Source: Bacillota bacterium | GTDB taxonomy: Bacteria > Bacillota > Clostridia > Lachnospirales > Lachnospiraceae | Reading direction: 5' to 3' | NCBI GenBank assembly: GCA_023415475.1 | Contig: JAEZKL010000071.1 | Coordinates: forward strand, 1 to 21,584 | Length of the DNA stretch: 21,584 nucleotides | Position numbers and translations under genes: made by a program | The notes under the pieces: generated by a model | The model's database searches: none | What the model was told of the DNA's origin: nothing | Seen by the model: only the letters and a program-made list of their open reading frames with translations | Shown: piece by piece, positions 1 to 6,911 of the stretch | Numbering within the stretch: position 1 is the stretch's first letter | Layout: the number at the start of each line of letters is the position of its first letter

Positions 1-7
1 TCTTATT

Positions 8-1069
8 ATGCCAACTGTAGAGTCAGTAAAGATTGATATAGAGGCTTTAGGAACAGCAGGACAAGAGGAAATACTTCGCTACCTTGAAGAAGTATTTGTA
101 TTAGGTTCATTTGCTACAGAAGTTACAAATGAAGTTAAGGAAAACAGATTTTCAAGGGGGAAAGTCTGCCCTCATTGTGGGCATGATGAAGTGTCCAGAA
201 ATGGAAAATATGACGGAAAGCAAAGATATATCTGCAAGTCCTGCCGAAAGACTTTTACTGACTTTACACTCTCTCCAAAGCATAATAGCAAGAAAGATGT
301 TAAGCAGTGGATACTATATGCCAAGTGTATGATAAATGGCTATTCCATAAGAAAATGTGCCGAGGAAGTCAAAATAAGCATACCTACATCATTTTACTGG
401 GGGCATAAAATATTAGACGCAATTAGAGCCTTTATGGGTATTGGAAGTGTAGGTGGTGTTATAGAGGTTGACGAGGCGTTCTTTAGGGAATCCTTCAAAG
501 GAAACCATATGAAAAGCACTACTTTTGCAATGCCACGAAAAGCCCATAATAGAGGTGTTAAAGGTAGTTATAGCAGTAAAGATGAAAAGAGAAAAAGAGG
601 TATATCCAAGGAACAAGTTTGCGTTCTTTGTGCTATGGATAGAACAGGAAACCTTATAACTGAACTTATATGTAAAGGAAGAATGAAACATACAGATTTA
701 GAAAGGCTTTTTAGTGGAAGGATTGAGGATGAAGCCATCCTTTGTACGGACTCCCACAAGAGTTATATTCAGTTTGCCCAAAATTTAGGTGTTGAACTTC
801 AACAGATTAAGCGTGGTAAGCATAAAGAAGGAATATATCATATACAACATATTAATGCATTCCATAGCAAACTAAAGAAGTGGATGGACAGGTTTAATGG
901 TGTTGCAACTAAATATCTTGCCAACTATATGTATTGGTTTAAATGGCTTGAAATCTTCAATACCGAGAAAGATACTGTAAAGAGCAAAAATTTATTGGTG
1001 CAATCGCACACATCCCATACTGATACAAAATTAAAGGATTTTAGGGTTAGAGAAGCGATTTATGTATAA
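8..1069 (+). CDS. IS1595-family (ISXO2-like) transposase
   Basis: This is a DDE-type transposase that would cut and join the ends of its own insertion sequence. The N-terminal part holds a zinc ribbon (C54-x2-C57 and C76-x2-C79, the CPHCGH and CKSC motifs), then a helix-turn-helix-like stretch at about 107-140. The catalytic core follows: D155 in VIEVDEAFF, D248 in CTDSHKSY and N283 in HINAFHSKLKKW, matching the DDN(K/H) pattern of the IS1595 family. The 353-residue length is normal for this family and the frame is intact, so the enzyme could be active. The ATG lies only seven bases from the window edge. No ribosome binding site is visible and the frame is open to the edge, so the true start may lie further left. 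The left terminal repeat is outside the window. Confidence 0.88.
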   Translation: MPTVESVKIDIEALGTAGQEEILRYLEEVFVLGSFATEVTNEVKENRFSRGKVCPHCGHDEVSRNGKYDGKQRYICKSCRKTFTDFTLSPKHNSKKDVKQWILYAKCMINGYSIRKCAEEVKISIPTSFYWGHKILDAIRAFMGIGSVGGVIEVDEAFFRESFKGNHMKSTTFAMPRKAHNRGVKGSYSSKDEKRKRGISKEQVCVLCAMDRTGNLITELICKGRMKHTDLERLFSGRIEDEAILCTDSHKSYIQFAQNLGVELQQIKRGKHKEGIYHIQHINAFHSKLKKWMDRFNGVATKYLANYMYWFKWLEIFNTEKDTVKSKNLLVQSHTSHTDTKLKDFRVREAIYV

Positions 1070-1192
1070 ATTATGTAAATACTGTAATTTTACGCTTATA
1101 TATTGTATAATTAAATAGAATAGATAATTGTATTTTAAGACAAAATATTGACATTTGTTATATATATAAGAATTTAAAGGAGAATTATTAAA

Positions 1193-1759
1193 ATGAATGA
1201 ACTTATATTTGAATCATTTCCTAAACTTAATACCCAACGGCTTTTAATAAGACAGATTACTCAAGAAGATGATAAAAGTCTTTTAGAAGTCTTGTCTAAT
1301 GAAGTTACCTGCGAATATCTAACCCATAATGCTGTTAATGATATAGCAAATATTAAAAGATTGATTACTGGAATGCAGAGATTTTTTGATGAGAAACAAC
1401 GAATTAGATGGGGAATTGCTCAAAAACAGGATAATTCTTTAATTGGACATTGTGGCTTTTTTGATATTGACAAATCTAACTGCTGTGCAGAAATTAGTTA
1501 CTGCTTAAAAAGTGGATTATGGGGACAAGGAATTATGACAGAAGCATTAGATGTAATGTTAAAATTTGGTTTTGAGGATTATAGATTAAATAGAATAGTT
1601 GCAAAGGTTATGAAAGGTAATGTTGGTTCAATTAAGGTGCTACAGAAACTTGGGTTTGTACAAGAAGGCTTACTACGAGAAAGCCTTTATAAAAATGGGC
1701 AGTATCATGACCTTATGATTTTTTCCATTTTAAAGAGTGAATATCATAGTACAAATTAG
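1193..1759 (+). CDS. GNAT family N-acetyltransferase (RimJ/RimL-like)
   Basis: This is a predicted acetyl-CoA-dependent acetyltransferase of the Acetyltransf_3 / RimJ-RimL type. The N-terminal strand pattern TQRLLIRQIT (14-23) is typical. The acetyl-CoA-binding motif A is GLWGQGIMTEAL (about 108-119), followed by N133 in NVGSIKVLQKLGF, the usual asparagine and helix before the last strands. The 188-residue length fits the family. The start is supported by AAAGGAGA nine bases upstream, and a TTGACA box lies at 1148, although no well-spaced -10 follows it. The substrate is unknown: ribosomal protein N-termini, small amines and antibiotics are all acetylated by relatives. Its AT-rich composition matches the transposase, suggesting that they arrived together, possibly as element plus cargo. 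Confidence 0.82.
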   Translation: MNELIFESFPKLNTQRLLIRQITQEDDKSLLEVLSNEVTCEYLTHNAVNDIANIKRLITGMQRFFDEKQRIRWGIAQKQDNSLIGHCGFFDIDKSNCCAEISYCLKSGLWGQGIMTEALDVMLKFGFEDYRLNRIVAKVMKGNVGSIKVLQKLGFVQEGLLRESLYKNGQYHDLMIFSILKSEYHSTN

Positions 1760-1805
1760 AATAATTAAAGATGATTGATAGTACATAATTTTCTAAAAAT
1801 GTGCA

Positions 1806-1834
1806 TTAAGGGAACTTTTAATAAGTTCCCTTAA
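1806..1834 (+). terminator. Perfect palindrome after the GNAT gene
   Basis: Two 12-base arms (1806-1817 and 1823-1834) are exact reverse complements around a 5-base loop. The structure lies 46 bases after the GNAT stop and has no long T-run, so it may be a weak or bidirectional terminator or an mRNA-stabilising hairpin. It could also be part of the mobile element's right end. Confidence 0.55.
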
Positions 1835-2012
1835 ACAATTGTATAATATCAACACTATTATTAAACATAGCCAAATATTAAAAAGATTATAATATGTGCT
1901 ATTATTAACGCACAGTAATACGTACCTGCAAGGTTAGTATTAGAAATGCAGCAAGAGAGAAGAAACCAGTTGTTTGTGTGTGTCGGAAAGACAAGATGCA
2001 GCAATGATGATG
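1835..2012. other. Intergenic stretch with no recognised gene
   Basis: No coding region or RNA gene was recognised. A 9-base direct repeat, ATGCAGCAA, occurs at 1946-1954 and 1996-2004, exactly 50 bp apart. Composition shifts from AT-rich to mixed near 1920, which may mark the edge of the incoming element. The stretch leads into a plus-strand terminator without an evident plus-strand gene. Confidence 0.4.
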
Positions 2013-2050
2013 CGGTCAACCGGGGGAATTCCGGCTGGCCGTTTTTATTT
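2013..2050 (+). terminator. Rho-independent terminator on the plus strand
   Basis: A GC-rich 11-base-pair stem (2013-2023 with 2031-2041; one G-U pair and one mismatch) is followed by TTTTTATTTT. Polarity is rightward, so it ends a transcript coming from the left. Its T-run overlaps the last codons of the minus-strand araC-type gene. No intact rightward gene of matching composition lies just upstream; the GNAT stop is about 250 bp away. Confidence 0.65.
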
Positions 2051-2860
2051 TATCGGCTGCTCCGGATAATCTACGATCTGCTCCAGTCGCTTACTGCGTC
2101 TGAATTCCGTTGGTGTGGTGCCGGTCTGTTCCTGAAATACACGATTAAAGGTGCGCATGGTCTGAAAGCCGGAACTCAGTGCAATATCCGTGATGTTCTT
2201 CTCGGTATGAAGCAGCTGGTCGCAGGTAAAGTCGATTCGGTATACGTTCAGAAACTGTTTGAAGTTCATGTGAAAATGTTCATGGAACTGTCGGGATAAA
2301 TAATGATATTCATAACCGTAAGTTTCCGCAATTGTCTTTAGAGAGATTTCTTTCTGGTAGTTTGAAGAAATAAAATGGATGATGTCATATATAAAACTTT
2401 TTTCTTTGGTGGCATCCTGCAGAGTGGTGCTGTTTAGGAATTCTTGGCATACGGCATAAAGTGCAGATTTTAACAGGAGTACACTTTGCTTTTCAGTGGT
2501 AATTAAATAATGTAATAAGTATTCTCTGATCTTGGGCTGACAAGTAAAAATGGGCTTGTCGGCCTTTTTGTGTGCCGTCATTTTGGCAAACTCCCCTACG
2601 AAGTCCGCAGAGAAGACACCGATCCAGACACGGGACCTTTCAGGGGTACGATAGGCATGGAACTCGTTTGGCAGGATCAGGGCGAAGGTGTCCGCAGACA
2701 AAATATATTTGTTTTCGTTTACGGTCAGTTCCACTTCGCCGTCTAATACATAAGCCAGCTCATGATTTTTGTGGAAGTGATAGAACCACTCGCAGTCATC
2801 ATAAAAAAAGGCATTGTAGTTGTGATTGCCAAGGGAATTGTGCTGCTGATGTATAATCAT
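2045..2860 (-). CDS. AraC family transcriptional regulator beside the GRE operon
   Basis: This is a predicted DNA-binding regulator with an N-terminal cupin-like sensor domain (about 25-75, including FYHFHKNHELAYVLDGEVEL) and a C-terminal double helix-turn-helix (about 155-255). The AraC signature is at 231-254 (GFQTMRTFNRVFQEQTG followed by TPTEF). The 271-residue length is typical. The start is well supported by AAGGAGGAG on the minus strand just upstream. It is transcribed divergently from the glycyl radical enzyme operon, so it most likely senses the substrate or product of that pathway and controls it, as AraC-type neighbours usually do. The effector is unknown. The gene ends inside the T-run of an opposing terminator. 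Confidence 0.88.
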   Translation of the reverse strand: MIIHQQHNSLGNHNYNAFFYDDCEWFYHFHKNHELAYVLDGEVELTVNENKYILSADTFALILPNEFHAYRTPERSRVWIGVFSADFVGEFAKMTAHKKADKPIFTCQPKIREYLLHYLITTEKQSVLLLKSALYAVCQEFLNSTTLQDATKEKSFIYDIIHFISSNYQKEISLKTIAETYGYEYHYLSRQFHEHFHMNFKQFLNVYRIDFTCDQLLHTEKNITDIALSSGFQTMRTFNRVFQEQTGTTPTEFRRSKRLEQIVDYPEQPIK

Positions 2861-2895
2861 AAGCTCCTCCTTGAAAAAGATAACTTTTGTCTATA

Positions 2896-2924
2896 ACAAT
2901 ACAATTAATAGCTTGATATGTCAA
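2896..2924 (-). promoter_or_regulatory. Sigma-A promoter of the minus-strand araC-type gene
   Basis: Read on the minus strand, a perfect TTGACA (2924-2919) is followed 17 bases later by TATTGT (2901-2896), about 36 bases before the start codon. The -35 box touches the -35 box of the opposing GRE promoter, so the two promoters cannot easily be occupied together. Confidence 0.6.
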
Positions 2925-2942
2925 TTGAAAAGCATGTATCAT
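2913..2942 (+). promoter_or_regulatory. Candidate promoter of the GRE operon
   Basis: TTGATA (2913-2918) and TATCAT (2937-2942) are separated by 18 bases. A direct repeat TTGAAAAG(AG)CAT, at 2925-2935 and 2970-2982, 45 bp apart, overlaps and follows the promoter and could be a regulator site. This assignment rests on consensus matching only. Confidence 0.45.
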
Positions 2943-3006
2943 GATGAAAAGAAACAAAAAATGTCTGTGTTGAAAAGAGCATACTGTAAAGTGTTGGAGA
3001 AGGATC

Positions 3007-3045
3007 ATGAAATCGATGAATGGAAAGATGGTGATTAGGCAATGA
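3007..3045 (+). CDS. Possible 12-codon upstream ORF overlapping the GRE start
   Basis: A short frame starts at an ATG preceded by GGAG seven bases away (2996-2999). It runs 12 codons and stops at a TGA that overlaps the GRE start codon as ATGA. The GRE start itself has only a poor ribosome binding site, so translation of the mini-ORF could deliver ribosomes to the GRE gene. The peptide has no recognisable feature. It may be chance; the evidence is only the SD and the overlap. Confidence 0.3.
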   Translation: MKSMNGKMVIRQ

Positions 3046-5033
3046 GCAAAACATTATTAAATTACATTGTAAAAAAAGAACATCACAAATACAGAAAAGA
3101 GCATCCGGAACTGGCTGGTCTGGCGTTAGAATTCAGTCAGGCAGGTCTGTGCCCGAAGGAGCGAATGACCAAACGGTTTGAATTATTGTCCGGATTGGAA
3201 GCACCGGTACTTTTGCCGGAGGAAAAAATCTGCTTCCTGCGCACGGTCCAGGAGATTCCGGACTGCTTTACGGCGGATGAGTGGGTGCAGATCAAAGAGA
3301 AACATTATATTCATGAGCTGGGATATATGTCCAATCTTTCGCCAAACTACGAGGATGTGATCCGGGTGGGACTGCTTGCAAAGCGGGAAGAAGCGGATGA
3401 ATATGGGCAGAGAGTGATCGCTGCCATTATCAGGCTGGCGGACCGCTATAGAGAGCAGGCGATTGCAGAAGGAAAGGAAGAGCTGGCAGCGGTGCTGGAA
3501 CGAGTGCCCAGATATGGTGCCACATCCTTTTATGAGGCATTGCAGTTCTTCCGCATCATTCATTATTCCCTGTGGCTGGAAGGCAATTACCACAATACAG
3601 TGGGACGTTTCGATAAGTATATGAATCCGTATTTGAAGGCAGACATGGAGAAGGGACGATATACCAGAGAGACGTCACTGGAAATGGTGGAGGATTTCTT
3701 CTTAAGCTTCAACAAGGACAGTGACCTGTATCCAGGTGTGCAGCAGGGGGACAATGGTCAGAGTATGGTGCTGGGCGGTATGGATGAGAACGGTGAGGAA
3801 GTGTTCAATCTGCTTTCTGAGCTATGTTTGGAGGCCAGCCGGAATCTGTTGTTGATCGACCCCAAGATTAATCTGCGGGTTAACAAAAATACTCCGGCAA
3901 GAATCTATGAGCTTGGAACGGAGTTGACAAAAGCCGGGCTGGGATTTCCACAGTATTCCAACGATGATGTGGTAGTGGAAGGGCTGGTGAAGCTGGGTTA
4001 TGAGTTGAAGGATGCCAGGGATTATGCCATGGCAGCCTGCTGGGAATTCATTATTCCGAAGGTTGGTGCAGATGTAGCAAATATCGGTGCACTTTCATTT
4101 CCGAAGGTAATTGATACCTGTCTGCATAAGGATCTGCCGGGCTGCGAGACGTTTGAGACGTTCCTGGAAGCGGTCAAGACACTGATACAGAGGGAATGTG
4201 ATGAGATCTGCAGTGGAATTAAGGAACTGTGGTTTGTGCCCTCCCCATTTATGAATATCATGATGGATGGCGGTAGTTATGAGGGAGGCAAGTACAATAA
4301 CTTCGGCATTCATGGAACCGGTGTGGCAACCGCAGCAGACTCCCTGGCTGCTATCAGCAAATATATATATAAAGAACGACGATTTACCAAGGAAGAATTG
4401 ATAGAAGCAGTGGATTCGGATTTTACCCAGCATAGTGAAATACTTCCGGTGCTTCGCTACGAAGCACCGAAGATGGGCAACAATGAGGAATTGCCGGACA
4501 ACATGACGGTACAATTGCTGCAGATGTTTGCAGATGCCTTAAAGGGTAAGAAAAATTGCCGCGGTGGTGTATACCGGGCGGGAACCGGTTCTGCCATGTA
4601 TTATCTGTGGCATGCGAATGAAATCGGTGCATCCCCGGATGGCAGAAGGAAAGGGGAGCCCTTCGGTACCAATTTCTCTGCAAGTTTATTTGCAAAGATC
4701 AATGGACCATTGTCAGTAATTCAGTCTTTCACAAAGCCTGATTTTACGGAGAATACCAATGGAGGCCCGCTGACCCTTGAATTTGCTGCCTCTATGTTCA
4801 AGGACGAGGAAAGTGTGAAGAAGATGGCGGCACTGGTGAAGGCATATATTGATATGGGTGGACATCAGTTGCAGTTAAATGCAGTAAACTCTGAGATGCT
4901 GAAAGCCGCTCAGGAGCATCCGGAAGAACATCGTCAGTTAGTAGTGCGTATCTGGGGCTGGAGTGCATATTTCGTGGAACTGGATAAAGAGTATCAGGAT
5001 CACGTGCTGAGACGCCAGCAGTATCGGGTTTAG
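3042..5033 (+). CDS. Glycyl radical enzyme, PFL/dehydratase superfamily, unassigned substrate
   Basis: This is a glycyl radical enzyme: a stable radical on a C-terminal glycine generates a thiyl radical that starts the reaction. The glycine loop is present as VVRIWGWSAYF with G639 (codon 4956-4958). The active-site cysteine is C333 in DYAMAACWEF, followed by E335, the Cys-x-Glu pair seen in glycerol, diol and choline-lyase type GREs rather than the Cys-Cys pair of true pyruvate formate-lyase. The C-terminal tail resembles the glycerol-dehydratase branch. At 663 residues it is clearly shorter than PFL (about 750) and GDH or CutC (about 790-850), and TAG just upstream rules out an in-frame extension. 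It is followed one base later by its activase. The substrate is not readable from the sequence; pyruvate formate-lyase activity is unlikely. Confidence 0.87.
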   Translation: MSKTLLNYIVKKEHHKYRKEHPELAGLALEFSQAGLCPKERMTKRFELLSGLEAPVLLPEEKICFLRTVQEIPDCFTADEWVQIKEKHYIHELGYMSNLSPNYEDVIRVGLLAKREEADEYGQRVIAAIIRLADRYREQAIAEGKEELAAVLERVPRYGATSFYEALQFFRIIHYSLWLEGNYHNTVGRFDKYMNPYLKADMEKGRYTRETSLEMVEDFFLSFNKDSDLYPGVQQGDNGQSMVLGGMDENGEEVFNLLSELCLEASRNLLLIDPKINLRVNKNTPARIYELGTELTKAGLGFPQYSNDDVVVEGLVKLGYELKDARDYAMAACWEFIIPKVGADVANIGALSFPKVIDTCLHKDLPGCETFETFLEAVKTLIQRECDEICSGIKELWFVPSPFMNIMMDGGSYEGGKYNNFGIHGTGVATAADSLAAISKYIYKERRFTKEELIEAVDSDFTQHSEILPVLRYEAPKMGNNEELPDNMTVQLLQMFADALKGKKNCRGGVYRAGTGSAMYYLWHANEIGASPDGRRKGEPFGTNFSASLFAKINGPLSVIQSFTKPDFTENTNGGPLTLEFAASMFKDEESVKKMAALVKAYIDMGGHQLQLNAVNSEMLKAAQEHPEEHRQLVVRIWGWSAYFVELDKEYQDHVLRRQQYRV

Positions 5034-5034
5034 T

Positions 5035-5853
5035 ATGAACGGAGTGATATTCGATATCAAGGAGTTCACAGTTCATGATGGTCCGGGATCCCGCATAACC
5101 GTGTTTTTAAAGGGCTGCCCACTGCGCTGCAGATGGTGCCATAACCCGGAAGGATTAAGTGTGGCGAAGCAGCTGATGTATAAGGAAAAATTCTGTAGCC
5201 GCTGTGGAGCGTGCCGACAGCCTTGTGGACACGAGGGGTGTAAGCCATTTAGCAGGTGTATTCACGCATGTGCCAATGGTTGCCTGAGTATCGTGGGCGA
5301 AGAGGTTTCCAGCGACGTTTTGGCGCAGCGACTGCTTAAGTATGTAGATATTCTACGTATGATGAACGGTGGTATCACCATCTCCGGCGGTGAACCCCTG
5401 CTGCAATCAGAGTTTGTGTGTGAATTGGTGGAAAAACTGGGTGGTGTACATAAAGCCATCCAGACCAGTGGTTATGCAGCACCGGAAATCTATAAGAAGG
5501 TCATCAATCATTTTGATTTTTGTCTGCAGGATATTAAACTGGTGGATAGAGATGCCCATGTATGGTATACTGGAGTCAGCAATGAAAATATCTTGAAGAA
5601 TGTGGAATGGCTGAAACAAAGTGGTAAGCCGTTTGTCTTCCGGCTGCCCTTGATTCCGGAGATTACGGATACAGAAGACAATTTAAAGGCAATCTCGGAC
5701 ATTGTCGGAGAATATCGGGTAGAACTGATGCCTTACAATGAATTGGCAGGTGCAAAGTACGGCATGGTGGGGATGGAGTACACTCTGCCGGCGGGGAAGA
5801 ACCGCGAGGAAGATTTTACGAAGTATTTTCAGAATGCAGTTTTGCTGAAGTAG
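5035..5853 (+). CDS. Glycyl radical enzyme activase (radical SAM, PFL-AE family)
   Basis: This radical SAM enzyme would abstract hydrogen from G639 of the upstream GRE. The radical SAM motif is C28-x3-C32-x2-C35 (GCPLRCRWCHNPE). A cysteine-rich insert at 54-83 (CSRCGACRQPC and CIHACANGC) indicates extra iron-sulfur clusters, as in activases of the GDH/CutC type and unlike short PflA. The SAM-binding GGEP motif is at 118-121 (ISGGEPL) and DIK is at 166-168. The 272-residue length fits, although many cluster-bearing activases are near 300. It starts one base after the GRE stop with no clear SD of its own, so translation is probably coupled and the pair is made in a fixed ratio. Confidence 0.92.
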   Translation: MNGVIFDIKEFTVHDGPGSRITVFLKGCPLRCRWCHNPEGLSVAKQLMYKEKFCSRCGACRQPCGHEGCKPFSRCIHACANGCLSIVGEEVSSDVLAQRLLKYVDILRMMNGGITISGGEPLLQSEFVCELVEKLGGVHKAIQTSGYAAPEIYKKVINHFDFCLQDIKLVDRDAHVWYTGVSNENILKNVEWLKQSGKPFVFRLPLIPEITDTEDNLKAISDIVGEYRVELMPYNELAGAKYGMVGMEYTLPAGKNREEDFTKYFQNAVLLK

Positions 5854-5869
5854 GAAGGAAGAAGAGAGT

Positions 5870-6493
5870 ATGAACATTTTATCATTGAACAGCCTTGAAT
5901 TTAAGGCTTATGGGAAAGTTGTGGATAATGTGGATCTGACACAGTTGGTGGAGGCATTGAAAAAGACACCTGTGTCGGAAGCAGTTGCATATGAGCCAAG
6001 TGTGGAAGCACTGGAGAACACAGAGACTTTTAAACAATTGACAGAAGTGACTTACGGCAGAATGCCCATCCAGATCGGTTACTGCAACGGTCACAATAGC
6101 ATGCTCAATGCACTGGAATATCACAAAGATTCTGAAATTAATGTGGCAGCAACGGATGCCATACTGCTTCTGGGTCTGCGCAGCGAGATAGAAGATGATT
6201 ATACATATGATACTGCAAAGGTAAAAGCATTTCTGCTTCCTGCTGGTACAGCAGTGGAAATCTATGCGACTTCGCTTCATTATGCACCCTGTGGTGTGGA
6301 TGGAGCAGACTTTCAGGTAGCAATCGTGCTTCCTAAGGGGACCAATTATCCGCTACCGGAAGGAAGAATTGCGGCACCCGGCGAAGATCGCCTGATGACA
6401 GCGGTGAATAAATGGCTCATCGGACATCCGGAGGGTGGCCTTGACGAAGGAAGCTTTCTGGGGTTAAAAGGCGAGAATCTGAGTGTGGTATAA
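5870..6493 (+). CDS. DUF4867-like cupin-type protein
   Basis: This 207-residue protein resembles the DUF4867 family of Clostridia, recognised from memory of the pattern around YCNGHNSMLNALEYHKDSE (71-89) and LPAGTAVEIYATSLHYAPC (123-141). The histidine- and glutamate-rich first block and the later LHYAPC block look like the two metal or substrate motifs of a cupin fold, similar in style to ureidoglycolate lyase. No signal peptide or membrane segment is visible. It lies 16 bases after the activase stop with an AGGAAGG site and is the last gene before the operon terminator. It probably acts on the GRE substrate or product, for example as a lyase, isomerase or sugar-ring mutarotase-like partner. 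No function is established. Confidence 0.65.
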   Translation: MNILSLNSLEFKAYGKVVDNVDLTQLVEALKKTPVSEAVAYEPSVEALENTETFKQLTEVTYGRMPIQIGYCNGHNSMLNALEYHKDSEINVAATDAILLLGLRSEIEDDYTYDTAKVKAFLLPAGTAVEIYATSLHYAPCGVDGADFQVAIVLPKGTNYPLPEGRIAAPGEDRLMTAVNKWLIGHPEGGLDEGSFLGLKGENLSVV

Positions 6494-6551
6494 AAGCAAA
6501 GCCTATTTGGCTGTGTGGTGCTAAATTGTAAATACATAGAGAGAATATAAG

Positions 6552-6608
6552 CCTCGGATTAAAGGGAGTGTAGCCTGACATGGCGCACTGGCTTTGATTC
6601 GGGGTTTT
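6552..6608 (+). terminator. Long hairpin terminator of the GRE operon
   Basis: A 13-base-pair outer stem (6552-6564 with 6592-6604, including three G-U pairs) encloses a second small stem (AGTG..GCC with GGC..CACT) and is followed by TTTTAC. It lies 58 bases after the last operon gene. The T-run is short, so termination may be incomplete. Confidence 0.6.
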
Positions 6609-6893
6609 ACTGTACTTCAAGGACTTTCCTTTGCGCCCTTGTTTTATGTGGCTTTTTATTCATAAAGCTCGGAAATGTGTAGAAACGCTGAAATTGTTAA
6701 ATATTTAATTGAATTATGCTCAATCATATCATTGTAAGGAAAGCATTTGTTAAAAGCAAAGATCTATGGTAGAATGGAATCGTGTTTGAAATTCTTTCCA
6801 TTCTACTGGAAAGGAGGAATAGTGTAGTAGCAATGTAAAAAGGTGTAGTAAGATATTTTTTGAAAAAGTAAAGAGTCGAAAAGCCTTTAAAAT
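6609..6893 (+). promoter_or_regulatory. pyrE leader region with promoter and inverted repeat
   Basis: No gene was recognised here. A good sigma-A promoter, TTGTTA (6747-6752) and TAGAAT (6770-6775) with 17-base spacing, precedes pyrE. An 11-base perfect inverted repeat (6769-6779 and 6796-6806, 16-base loop) covers the -10 box and early transcript, so it could be an operator or a leader hairpin. AAGGAGG at 6811-6817 follows, but the start codons after it run straight into stops (GTG-TAG at 6822 and ATG-TAA at 6833). No PyrR-binding consensus or attenuator terminator was seen. Confidence 0.5.
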
Positions 6894-6911
6894 AGGAGGT
6901 TTTTTTGAGAT

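Larger units (their letters stand above)
1..1840 (+). mobile_element. AT-rich IS1595-type element, left end missing
   Basis: The segment carries an intact IS1595-type transposase, a GNAT gene in the same direction 123 bp later, and a terminator palindrome. In 60-base samples counted by eye, GC is about 28-40% here and about 48-57% in the GRE block to the right. Known IS1595 relatives carry passenger genes beside the transposase (for example the ISSag10/MTnSag1 lincosamide resistance element), so the GNAT gene may be cargo. Neither terminal inverted repeat nor target duplication can be shown: the left end is off the window and no right end is obvious. The right boundary given here is only the end of the AT-rich genes. 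Confidence 0.5.

Noticed and set aside
1946..2299. 117-codon plus-strand frame
   Set aside because: It crosses the terminator at 2013 and runs antisense through the end of the well-supported araC-type gene. It lacks a ribosome binding site and any recognisable motif.
2961..3038. 25-codon frame in phase with the GRE, separated from it by TAG
   Set aside because: It has no ribosome binding site and a normal amber stop. Read-through as an N-terminal extension is not supported, since the GRE starts sensibly after it.
3042..5033. Pyruvate formate-lyase (pflB)
   Set aside because: There is a single active-site cysteine followed by x-Glu, a short length and a GDH-like C-terminal tail. True PFL has an adjacent Cys-Cys pair and is about 750 residues.
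6494..6911. PyrR site or riboswitch upstream of pyrE
   Set aside because: No PyrR-binding consensus, terminator/antiterminator pair or known riboswitch core could be found between the promoter and pyrE.
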